A stretch of 64,000 nucleotides of DNA from Bifidobacterium platyrrhinorum (lineage in GTDB: Bacteria > Actinomycetota > Actinomycetes > Actinomycetales > Bifidobacteriaceae), in contig NZ_WHZV01000007.1 in the NCBI RefSeq assembly GCF_010667645.1, positions 1 through 64,000 of the forward strand, given 5' to 3'. A model generated the notes under the pieces. That model searched no databases, was not told the origin of the DNA, and saw only the letters and a list, made by a program, of their open reading frames with translations. The position numbers were made by a program, and so were the translations under genes. Below, piece after piece: positions 8,023-17,540 of the stretch. The stretch's first letter is position 1. Each line of letters opens with the position of its first letter.

Positions 8023-8318
8023 GGTTGAGTGCGAGCATCAGGTCTCCCCTCAACCTTGCAGAGGCGGGTTTTCGGGTTAAGGGAGAACATGGATCCGAGC
8101 CACGGCATGGCCCATGTGGGTCGCGTTCGCGCAAAACCGCCATTTTCCAAGGATTGCGGGTTCGAGCGATTTCGACACTCAACCATGATCCGGCCGTTTA
8201 CGGCATTGGGTGGCGAATCATCCTCTCCCTTAACCCGGGAAACGACCGAACGCGAGTTGAGGGAAAGACGATTCCTCCCACCCAACGTGGAAAACAAGGC
8301 AATGTGGGTTGAGGGAGA
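8023..8318. repeat. Array of seven GGTTRAGGGAGA-type motifs in both orientations
   Basis: The motif GGGTTRAGGGAGA or a shorter form occurs on the plus strand at 8023, 8074, 8256 and 8306. It occurs on the minus strand at 8043, 8178 and 8224. Two minus/plus pairs (8043/8074 and 8224/8256) would form hairpins with 18-19-nt loops. No reading frame in 7,910-8,395 has domain signatures or a ribosome site, so the region appears non-coding. Confidence 0.6.
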
Positions 8319-8394
8319 ATCTCCCGCCTTTCCCTCGCCTCGTATCCCTGTACCCCCCGATCCTATAGCCCGATTCCACCGCCGCGTGGAACGG

Positions 8395-8431
8395 AAAAGA
8401 CCCCGAGGTTCCTTACGAAACCACGGGGTCT
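8395..8431 (-). terminator. Terminator of tRNA-Leu
   Basis: AGACCCCG (8398-8405) pairs with CGGGGTCT (8424-8431). On the minus strand the stem is followed by TTTT, directly downstream of the tRNA. Confidence 0.75.
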
Positions 8432-8437
8432 TGCCGG

Positions 8438-8525
8438 TGTCCGGGATGAGACTTGAACTCACACGCCTGTATAAAATAGGCACTAGCACCTCAAGCTAGC
8501 GCGTCTACCATTCCGCCACCCGGAC
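8438..8525 (-). tRNA. tRNA-Leu (anticodon GAG)
   Basis: Acceptor strands GTCCGGG and CCCGGAC pair. The D-arm reads GGCGGAATGGTAGACGC. The anticodon stem-loop is GCTAGC-TTGAGGT-GCTAG, so the anticodon is GAG. A long variable arm follows, as expected for a class II tRNA-Leu. The T-arm contains GTTCAAGTC. CCA is not fully encoded. It is 88 nt long with its own terminator. Confidence 0.93.
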
Positions 8526-8647
8526 AGGTGTTGTCTTGGCAACGAGTGGATACATTACCAGAACATGACGAGTCGTCAAATCCGCGACACGCCGAGGGCC
8601 ATGGCGACCGCGCCCCTGCGTCCGCATCGGGGCGGCGGGCGCAAGTC

Positions 8648-8686
8648 GAGGCGGGTGCGTGGCATCGGATGCCGCACACCCGCCTC
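8648..8686 (-). terminator. Terminator-like hairpin after glgX
   Basis: GAGGCGGGTG pairs with CACCCGCCTC, with an inner GGCAT/ATGCC stem. It sits about 30 bases downstream of the glgX stop. No clear T-run follows. Confidence 0.5.
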
Positions 8687-8716
8687 CCTGCCTCACCGCG
8701 CCGCGGATCGGCGCCG

Positions 8717-10864
<2,148 letters not shown>

Positions 10865-10997
10865 CAGTATCGCACCTCCATGTGTGGTGAATGGTCGACG
10901 TATATGAACAGTCGGTGATGGTCTGGGACCACTCCGGAAGGATCGCTCGGAACCGCCGAAGCCGGCCGGCGGCGGTCATGCCGCCGGAGGTAGGGAA

Positions 10998-11627
10998 TCA
11001 GTCGTGTACGGTCAGCCGCCGTATCGTCTCGTGTTGGATGGCGATGATCGAATTGGATGCGGTGATGCGGGTGGCGAGGAGCTCGTCCCAGCCCACCCAT
11101 GCGGATTCGACGTGCTCGTCCGGGTCGAAGTGCCGGGGCACGCTCGTCCATGCGTCCAGATGGATGACCATGATGTGGGCGAGTTCGTCGGTCATGCCTT
11201 CCGATGAATAGTAGTCGCCGACGTGGTCGATGCGCGTCGCGTCGTCGGACGCCGGCGCGACGCCGGTCTCCTCGGCGAGCTCGCGCAGGGCCGCGGCGCG
11301 CACGTCCTCGCCGTCGTCCATGAGTCCGGCGGGCAGCCCGTATGCGAAGATGTCGCTGCCGGCGCGGTATTCGCGTTCGATGAGGTAGCGGTCCGCGGCG
11401 GTGTCGTGCACGAGCATGACGACGCAGGGCGCGTGCCGCAGCACCTGCCGGCGGATCGGCACGATGTCGCCGGCACCGGTGGTCAGCCCGATGGTCATGT
11501 CCTCCACGTGGAAGATGGCGCCGCGATATACCTCGTGCCGTTCGAGCACCTTCGCCGGCACGTCCATGTCGATGCCGTCGGAGCTGGAGGCGAGCGCCTC
11601 GCCTTCCGAAGCCGTCATGCCGGTCAT
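10998..11627 (-). CDS. NUDIX hydrolase (ADP-ribose pyrophosphatase type)
   Basis: A 209-residue protein with a Nudix box that reads GLMDDGEDVRAAALRELAEE, followed by TG, matching GX5EX7REUXEEXGU apart from the first Glu, which is Asp here. This group usually hydrolyses nucleoside-diphosphate sugars such as ADP-ribose. The ATG at 11627 is preceded by GGAGTGAC and sits one base after the stop of the Nif3-like gene, so the two are co-transcribed. A longer frame upstream overlaps that gene and is not used. A second Nudix gene of the same type is at 16428. Confidence 0.82.
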   Translation of the reverse strand: MTGMTASEGEALASSSDGIDMDVPAKVLERHEVYRGAIFHVEDMTIGLTTGAGDIVPIRRQVLRHAPCVVMLVHDTAADRYLIEREYRAGSDIFAYGLPAGLMDDGEDVRAAALRELAEETGVAPASDDATRIDHVGDYYSSEGMTDELAHIMVIHLDAWTSVPRHFDPDEHVESAWVGWDELLATRITASNSIIAIQHETIRRLTVHD

Positions 11628-11628
11628 G

Positions 11629-12573
11629 TCACTCCTCCCCGTCATCCGCCGCGACGCCGTCGCCGGCGCCTTTCCCGTCGCCCGCATGGATGGACATGGT
11701 CCACGGGTCGGTGTTGCGCCGGATCCAGTTGGTTTCGGGGCGCTCCCCCGTCGCCCGTTCGACGGCGTCGGCGATGTCTCCGACGGCATAGCGGAACCAC
11801 ATCGATTCGATCGCGGAATGCGGCGTGTTGATCAGGCAGGGGCGCGCATGCGCGTCGCCGGAGCCGATCATGACGCCCTCGGCGCGCATCGACGCCTCGT
11901 AGCGCGCCTGTTCGATGGCGTCGGTGGCGGGATGATGGCGCAGGTCGCTGGTCACGTACACATCGGCACCCGTGGCACGCACCTCGTCGAACAGGGAATC
12001 CCCCGAGCCGGGCAGCACGGCGACGGTTTCGACGGGAGTGCTGGGGTCGCCGCACACCTGCACGCCGAGCTCGGTGTCGATGGGCAACGCGTCACACACG
12101 CGTCGCGCGAAATCGTCCAGACGCATCGGTCCGGGGAGACGCCCGACGCGGCCGAGCCCGACGGGACCGGCCGCCTGCGGATCGTCGACGGGCACGAGCG
12201 GGCGTTGGTCGACGAGCCCGAAGCCGTCGGCCGCGGCCTGGCCCACGCCGCGCACGGCGCAGTCCGCGTTGGTGTGTCCCACCCATAGAGCGCAGCCGGC
12301 ACGGTTGAGCCGGTTGACGATGGCGCCGCGCGCGCCCAGCCCCGAGACCTGATGGACGGAGCGGAAGAACAGCGGATGATGGGTGACAAGCAGGTCGGCG
12401 CCCCACCGGATCGCCTCGTCGATCACCGCCATGGTCGGGTCGGCGGCGAAGGCGATGCGGGAGACGGGGCCCGTGAGGTCCCCGACGATGAGGCCGGGGG
12501 CGTCCCACTCCTCGGCGTACCGCAGGGGGTACAACGTCTCGAGTACGCCCACGACCTGATTGAGATTCGGCAT
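11629..12573 (-). CDS. Nif3-like dinuclear metal centre protein (DUF34)
   Basis: A 314-residue member of the Nif3/YbgI/DUF34 family, conserved proteins of unclear biochemical role. Some members are linked to GTP cyclohydrolase or to metal handling. Metal ligands appear as LLVTHHPLFFR (two His), GHTNAD and the C-terminal SGDAHARPC. AGGAGG sits five bases before the ATG at 12573; the longer frame to 12600 is rejected. It is translationally close to the NUDIX gene downstream. Confidence 0.82.
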   Translation of the reverse strand: MPNLNQVVGVLETLYPLRYAEEWDAPGLIVGDLTGPVSRIAFAADPTMAVIDEAIRWGADLLVTHHPLFFRSVHQVSGLGARGAIVNRLNRAGCALWVGHTNADCAVRGVGQAAADGFGLVDQRPLVPVDDPQAAGPVGLGRVGRLPGPMRLDDFARRVCDALPIDTELGVQVCGDPSTPVETVAVLPGSGDSLFDEVRATGADVYVTSDLRHHPATDAIEQARYEASMRAEGVMIGSGDAHARPCLINTPHSAIESMWFRYAVGDIADAVERATGERPETNWIRRNTDPWTMSIHAGDGKGAGDGVAADDGEE

Positions 12574-12622
12574 GCGTTCCTCCTTCGCGGCCGGTGTCAT
12601 GCCGGCCGATGCTCCACTGCCG

Positions 12623-12664
12623 CGCGTCGGGCGCGGCCTTCACGCGCCGGGCTCGCCCGACGCG
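12623..12664 (-). terminator. Hairpin between polA and the Nif3-like gene
   Basis: CGCGTCGGGCG and CGCCCGACGCG form a perfect 11-bp stem around a 20-nt loop, 28 bases after the polA stop. No T-run is visible. Confidence 0.45.
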
Positions 12665-12691
12665 GATCGGCGGCCCGGCGCAGATGTCCGT

Positions 12692-15490
12692 TCAGTGCGC
12701 GGCAAGCTGCCAGTCCGCGCCGATGCCCGTGGACACGTCCAACGGCACGTCGAGCGTGACGGCGTGTTCCATTGCGTCGCTGACGAGCGAGGTGACGCGT
12801 TCCGCCTCGCCTGGGGCGATCTCCACGACGAGTTCGTCGTGGATCTGCAGGATGATGCGGCTGTCCAGCCCGGCATCGTGCAGGGCGCCGGCGGCGCGGA
12901 CCATCGCGATCTTCATGATGTCGGCGGCCGTGCCCTGGATGGGGGCGTTGAGCGCCGCACGCTCCGCCGCGTCGCGCATGTTGCGGTTCGTCGACTTCAG
13001 CCCGGGGAAATACCTCCTCCTGCCGAACATCGTCTCGGTGTAGCCCTTGCGTCGTGCCTCGGCGACGCATGATTCAAGGAAGTCGTGCACCTTGCCGAAC
13101 GTGGCGAAGTACTGCTGCTTGAGCCGTTCGGCCTCACCGGGGCTGATCTTGAGCTGCTGCGACAGGCCGTATGTGCTCAGTCCGTAGGCGAGGCCGTAGC
13201 TCATGGCCTTCACGTGGCTGCGTTGGTCGGAGCTGATCTCGTCGACGGGGATCCCGTAGACGAGGCTCGCCACGTAGCGGTGGAAGTCGGCGCCGCTCCT
13301 GAACGCCTCGATGAGCGCCTCGTCGCCGGACAGATGCGCCATGATGCGCAGCTCGACCTGCGAATAGTCGCAGCTCATCAGCGATTCGAAGCCTTCGCCG
13401 GGCACGAACGCGGAACGGATCTCGCGCCCCGCCGCATTGCGGTTGGGGATGTTCTGCAGGTTCGGGTCGACCGAGCTCAGGCGGCCGGTGGCCGCCACCG
13501 TCTGCTCGAACGTGGTATGGATGCGCCCGTCGGCCGGGTTGACCGCGTCGATGAGCGTGGCGACGATCTGCCTGAGCTTGTTGGTCTCGCGGTGCCGCAG
13601 CAGGGCGCCGAGGAACCCGCTGGCGCGTTCGTCGTCCGCGTTGCGCACGTACAGGGTCTGCAACGCGTCCGCGTTGGTGGTGTAGGAACCGGACTTGGTG
13701 CGCTTCGTGGGTTTGAGCCCCATGTCCTCGAACAGCACCTTGGCGAGCTGCTTGGGGCTTTGCAGGTTGACCCGCGATCCGGCGTTGCTCCAGGCGATCT
13801 CCTGCGCCTGGTTCGCCTCGGCGGCGAACATGTCGCGCATGTCGTCGAGCCGGCGGCGGTCGACCTTCGCCCCTTCCGTCTCCATGCCGTACAGCACGCG
13901 GGAGACCGGCATCTCGATGGAGGCGAGCAGTCCGGTCTGTTCGTCGGCCTTGAGGCGCGGGGCGAGATGCCGCGCGAGGGCCGAGACTATGGCCGCATGC
14001 CGCAGCGGCGTCCTGTCCGCGCCGGCGTCGTCCGGGGCGTCCCCGGCGCCGTCCGCATCGAGGTCGAGCAGCCCCTGGGTGGCCTCCCGCTCCTCGTCCA
14101 GATGCAGGTCGAGGAACTGCGCCGCGGCCTGCTCGAGCGTGTCCGCGTGGAAGTCCGGCTTGAGCAGGTAGCCGGCGAGCTTCGTGTCGAAGCCGGGCGT
14201 GGGCAAATCGACGCCCGCCGCCCCGAGCATGTGCAGATGCTCCTTGTAGCCGTGCACGGCCATCGCCCGGGCATGGCCGGCCACGACCTCGTGCAACGCG
14301 TCGGCGAGAGCCGTGTCGATCGGCGCCGCGAGGACCGCTGCGGCATCGCGCACAAGCAGGCACACGGTCCCGAGGACCGCACGGCCCGGGCGTGCGTCGC
14401 CCTCGGCGTGCAGCGTCCATCCGCCGTCCATGGGGAATCCATCGGACGCGCCGCTCTTCGGCAGATGGGTCCGCGCCCAGGAGCGCAGCCCGTCCGCGTC
14501 GGCGATGCGCACGGGATCGGGAACCGCGAGCGCCGGTTCGTCGGACGAGGGACGTTCCCCCTTGCCCGTGAGCGCCGGTTTCTCGCCGTTGTTGAAGGTC
14601 TTGAGCACGCGGTTCCTGGTCCTTGTGCCGAATTCGAGCCTGGTGAACAGCGCGTCCACCTTGTCGGCGTCGAGGCGGCCGAAGGTGAGGTCGTCGACGG
14701 TCACGCCGAGGTCGAGGTCGCGCACGAGCGCGTTGACCTTGCGGTTGAGCCTGACCTGGTCGAGGTTGGCGCGCAAGGCCTCGCCCTTCTTGCCGCCGAT
14801 CTCGTCGGCGTGCGCGCAGATGCCGTCGAGGGAGCCGTACTGGTTGATCCATTTGGCGGCGAATCCGTCGCCCACTCCGGGCACGCCGGGGATGTTGTCC
14901 GCCGTCTCGCCCCTCAGCGCGGCCAGATCGGGGTACTGCTGCGGCGTCACCTTGTATTTGGCGACGACCGCCTCCGGCGTCATGTGCTTGAGTTCCTTGA
15001 AATGATGCCCGGGGTACAGCACGGTGACGGCGTCGTCGATGAGCTGGAACGCGTCACGGTCGCCGGACAGGACGAGCGTGTGGTATCCGGCCTTCTCGCC
15101 CATCGTGGCGAGCGTGCCGATCACGTCGTCGCCCTCGTATCCGGGCTTCTCGATGTAGGTGACGCCGAGCGCGTCGAGCATCTCCTGGATGAGCGGCAGC
15201 TGGGTGAGCAGTTCCTCGGGGGCCGCCTCGCGGGTGCCCTTGTACTGCGGCAGCATCGTATTGCGGAAGGTGCCGCCCTTCACGTCGAAGGCGACGGCGA
15301 GGTGGTCGGGCTTCTCCGCGTCGATGACCTGGGCGAGCATCGAGGCGAACCCCCATACGGCGTTCGTGGCCTGTCCGGAGGCGGTGGAGAAGTTCTCGGC
15401 CGGCAGAGCGAAGAACGCGCGGAACGCCAGCGAATGGCCGTCTACGACCAGCAGCGTCCCGCGCGTCGGCGTGGATTCGTTTTGCGCCAT
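12692..15490 (-). CDS. polA: DNA polymerase I
   Basis: A 932-residue Pol I used in repair and Okazaki fragment processing. The N-terminal 5'-nuclease domain shows LLVVDGHSLAFRAFFALP and the Asp-rich GYEGDDVIGTLA. The polymerase domain has MSCDYSQVELRIMAHLSG (motif A), KAMSYGLAYG (O-helix) and LQIHDELVVE (motif C). The middle exonuclease-like region lacks the DxE proofreading residues, so it is probably inactive, as in other actinobacterial Pol I. The O-helix carries Tyr765 where E. coli has Phe762. The ATG at 15490 opens the conserved N-terminus; the frame upstream overlaps pdtaR. It follows pdtaR by 20 bases and is probably co-transcribed with it. Confidence 0.96.
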   Translation of the reverse strand: MAQNESTPTRGTLLVVDGHSLAFRAFFALPAENFSTASGQATNAVWGFASMLAQVIDAEKPDHLAVAFDVKGGTFRNTMLPQYKGTREAAPEELLTQLPLIQEMLDALGVTYIEKPGYEGDDVIGTLATMGEKAGYHTLVLSGDRDAFQLIDDAVTVLYPGHHFKELKHMTPEAVVAKYKVTPQQYPDLAALRGETADNIPGVPGVGDGFAAKWINQYGSLDGICAHADEIGGKKGEALRANLDQVRLNRKVNALVRDLDLGVTVDDLTFGRLDADKVDALFTRLEFGTRTRNRVLKTFNNGEKPALTGKGERPSSDEPALAVPDPVRIADADGLRSWARTHLPKSGASDGFPMDGGWTLHAEGDARPGRAVLGTVCLLVRDAAAVLAAPIDTALADALHEVVAGHARAMAVHGYKEHLHMLGAAGVDLPTPGFDTKLAGYLLKPDFHADTLEQAAAQFLDLHLDEEREATQGLLDLDADGAGDAPDDAGADRTPLRHAAIVSALARHLAPRLKADEQTGLLASIEMPVSRVLYGMETEGAKVDRRRLDDMRDMFAAEANQAQEIAWSNAGSRVNLQSPKQLAKVLFEDMGLKPTKRTKSGSYTTNADALQTLYVRNADDERASGFLGALLRHRETNKLRQIVATLIDAVNPADGRIHTTFEQTVAATGRLSSVDPNLQNIPNRNAAGREIRSAFVPGEGFESLMSCDYSQVELRIMAHLSGDEALIEAFRSGADFHRYVASLVYGIPVDEISSDQRSHVKAMSYGLAYGLSTYGLSQQLKISPGEAERLKQQYFATFGKVHDFLESCVAEARRKGYTETMFGRRRYFPGLKSTNRNMRDAAERAALNAPIQGTAADIMKIAMVRAAGALHDAGLDSRIILQIHDELVVEIAPGEAERVTSLVSDAMEHAVTLDVPLDVSTGIGADWQLAAH

Positions 15491-15510
15491 GTATCTTCGG
15501 CTGTCCCGGC

Positions 15511-16299
15511 TCAGTGCTCGTCGCGCTCGGGCTTCGGGTCGCCGTACTTGGCGATGATGGCCATGGCCAGGCGCTTCTTCGGGATGCGCTGGTCCATCGA
15601 GGTCTTCTGGATCCAGCGGAACGCGCCCTGCTCGGAGAAGTCCGCCTTGTCCATGAGCAGTCCCTTGGCACGGTCGACGAGCTTGCGCTCCTCCAGGGTG
15701 TCCTGGGCCTTCTGCAGGTCCGCCTGGGCCTTGGCCAGCTCCTCCTTGGTCTCCTTGAGCTTGTTCTCGCTGCGCTCGACGTTGTCGAGCAGGTCGTTGA
15801 TCTCGGCGAAGCGCCCCATGGCCACCTCGAGCGCGGGGATCAGCTTGGACTCCTCGTACGGCTTGGTCACGTAGGCCATGGCGCCGGCGCCGGTGGACTT
15901 CTTGACGAGGTCCGGCTGCGAGAACGCGGTGAGCATCACCACGGGGGCGATGTTCTCGTCGCAGATCAGGCCGGCGGCGGTGATGCCGTCCATGCGCGGC
16001 ATCTTGACGTCCATGCACACCACGTCCGGGCGCTTGGCACGGGTGAGTTCGACGGCCTCCTCGCCGTTGGCGGCCTCGCCCACGACCTCGTAGCCGTTGT
16101 CCTCGAGCATGCCGACGAGGTCCATGCGGTTCACGGATTCGTCCTCGGCGACCACGACGGTGCGCTTGCGGCCCTCCTGCGGCTCCTCGGCGGCGGTCTC
16201 CTTCGGCTCCGCGGCCTCATGCGCCACGGCCTCAAGCTCCGCCTCGGTCAGCACGGGCTCCATCTGCGGATCCTGTTCAGCGGTTTTCCTAGCAGCCAT
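15511..16299 (-). CDS. pdtaR: ANTAR-domain response regulator (PdtaR type)
   Basis: A 262-residue response regulator with RNA-binding output. The receiver domain (about residues 46-165) has AEDE, the phospho-acceptor Asp97 in VVCMDVKMP and the Lys in YVTKPY. A coiled coil follows. The ANTAR domain is at about 200-255 (LVDRAKGLLMDKADFSEQGA). ANTAR proteins bind paired hairpins in nascent RNA and prevent termination. The start at 16299 is preceded by AAAGGGAACTGGC. The likely kinase partner is the PdtaS-type protein at 47641, which is not linked. The N-terminal 45 residues are acidic and poorly conserved. Confidence 0.88.
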   Translation of the reverse strand: MAARKTAEQDPQMEPVLTEAELEAVAHEAAEPKETAAEEPQEGRKRTVVVAEDESVNRMDLVGMLEDNGYEVVGEAANGEEAVELTRAKRPDVVCMDVKMPRMDGITAAGLICDENIAPVVMLTAFSQPDLVKKSTGAGAMAYVTKPYEESKLIPALEVAMGRFAEINDLLDNVERSENKLKETKEELAKAQADLQKAQDTLEERKLVDRAKGLLMDKADFSEQGAFRWIQKTSMDQRIPKKRLAMAIIAKYGDPKPERDEH

Positions 16300-16362
16300 G
16301 CCAGTTCCCTTTCCTAGCTTTCGTTTCGACGTTCGAATGTCCTTTGGTGATTTTAACGCATA

Positions 16363-16404
16363 ATCGCCCACGCCGTCGGCACGACGTGCCACGGCGGGGG
16401 CGAT
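16363..16404 (-). terminator. Hairpin after the second NUDIX gene
   Basis: ATCGCCCACGCCGT and ACGGCGGGGGCGAT form a long stem with minor mismatches and an inner GGCAC/GTGCC pair. It lies downstream of the NUDIX stop at 16428 and before the pdtaR start. Confidence 0.45.
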
Positions 16405-16427
16405 GACGCGCATGGGGACGGGCAGGA

Positions 16428-17036
16428 TCAGGCCTCCGGCTCGTCCTCCCCTTCGGACAAGCCCGCGTACAGACGTTGGATCGCGATGATGGACTTCGCG
16501 TCGATGATGGTGCCGTTGAGCACCATCCTCATCGCCTCGTCGACGGTGTACAGCCGCACCTCGGAACGGGGCGTCTCGGGACCGATCTCGGTGCGGGCCG
16601 CCGGGGTGAGACCGGTGGCGTAGTACAGCGACGTGTACATCGTGGAGAACCCCGGCGCGCCGATGTAGCGCGCGATCTGGCTGAAGCGTTCGGCCTCGTA
16701 GCCGCCCTCCTCGTGCAGCTTGCGCCTGGCGACGTCGAGCGGGCGCTCGTCCGGATCCTTGGCGTGGCCGCCGGGGATCTCCAGCGTCCAGCGGTGGATG
16801 GGCACACGGTACTGTTCGACGAGGGGCAGCCTGCCGTCCTCGGTGACGGCGAGCACGGCGACCTCGTCTCCGTTGTTCACATGCACGATGGTGCGTTCGA
16901 TGCTTCCCGCCTGGACGGATTCGAGTTTCACGCGATCGACGTTGAAGTAGTGGCTGGCGAGAATCTGCTCTCGGGACTCCTCCTTGAGCGGGGAAGGCCG
17001 CCAGGGGTCGAATTGACGATGCGTTTCGTTGGTCAT
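16428..17036 (-). CDS. NUDIX hydrolase (ADP-ribose pyrophosphatase, NudF-like)
   Basis: A 202-residue protein with the extended Nudix box GGHAKDPDERPLDVARRKLH, followed by EEGG. WTLEIPGG lies just before it, and YIGAPGFSTMYTSLYYA downstream is typical for ADP-ribose pyrophosphatases. It probably cleaves ADP-ribose to AMP and ribose 5-phosphate. The REUXEE core reads RKLHEE. CTAGGAGGGATC directly precedes the ATG at 17036. Confidence 0.83.
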   Translation of the reverse strand: MTNETHRQFDPWRPSPLKEESREQILASHYFNVDRVKLESVQAGSIERTIVHVNNGDEVAVLAVTEDGRLPLVEQYRVPIHRWTLEIPGGHAKDPDERPLDVARRKLHEEGGYEAERFSQIARYIGAPGFSTMYTSLYYATGLTPAARTEIGPETPRSEVRLYTVDEAMRMVLNGTIIDAKSIIAIQRLYAGLSEGEDEPEA

Positions 17037-17200
17037 GATCCCTCCTAGGTGGGTTCCCGTCGATGGGGACCCGTGATTCATTGTAGTTCCGCCGGGGGCC
17101 GCATCCATGGAGGGCGCGCTGGACGCATGTCGAATGGCCCGGGTCGCCGGATTGTGCTACATTGTCACGAGTGCGTCCGCCCGGTCGGCCGCGCGGATAC

Positions 17201-17274
17201 GCCCCCGTATCCCAATTGGTAGAGGAAGCAGCCTCAAAATCTGCGCAGTGTGGGTTCGAGTCCCACCGGGGGCA
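17201..17274 (+). tRNA. tRNA-Leu (anticodon CAA) with short variable loop
   Basis: A 74-nt tRNA: acceptor GCCCCCG/CGGGGGC, D-arm TCCC..AGGA, anticodon stem GCAG(C)/(T)CTGC with loop CTCAAAA, T-arm GTGGG-TTCGAGT-CCCAC. U33 is present, so positions 34-36 read CAA, a leucine anticodon. The variable loop is only five bases (GCAGT), whereas tRNA-Leu is normally class II with a long arm. The closing 31-39 pair is a C-U mismatch. I recall similar short Leu-type tRNAs in other actinobacteria, but the charging identity is not proven. Confidence 0.8.
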
Positions 17275-17282
17275 CGGCTTGG

Positions 17283-17318
17283 AATCCCCCGCAACCGCAA
17301 CGGCCGCGGGGGATTTTC
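17283..17318 (+). terminator. Terminator of the short tRNA-Leu
   Basis: AATCCCCCGC pairs with GCGGGGGATT and is followed by TTC. It begins nine bases after the tRNA. Confidence 0.75.
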
Positions 17319-17430
17319 GTTATCCTCGCCGGCCGGCCGGATCCGTTTCGGGCATCACCGTCCCGCTTCGACGCGCACCGACGCCGCCCCGCGACGCCGA
17401 CGAGGTCCTCAGCCCACAACGAACGCCATA

Positions 17431-17472
17431 TGCAAGGAACCCCTGCCGTCGATACACGGCAGGGGTTCCTTG
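17431..17472. terminator. Strong hairpin terminator after pyk
   Basis: GCAAGGAACCCCTGCCGT and its exact complement form an 18-bp perfect stem with a 6-nt loop. It lies between the plus-strand tRNA and the minus-strand pyk and could work in both directions. Confidence 0.65.
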
Positions 17473-17540
17473 CATACCGACCCGTTCCCGGATCAATCCG
17501 GGGACGAATCATACCGGCCTATGCACCGGGACTGCGGGAA

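Noticed and set aside
8023..8318. CRISPR array
   Set aside because: The motif copies are short, unevenly spaced and in both orientations, and there are no unique spacers of equal length and no cas genes.
13085..15874. 929-residue open frame on the plus strand
   Set aside because: It lies opposite polA and pdtaR, has no recognisable motif and shows the low-complexity pattern of an antisense frame.
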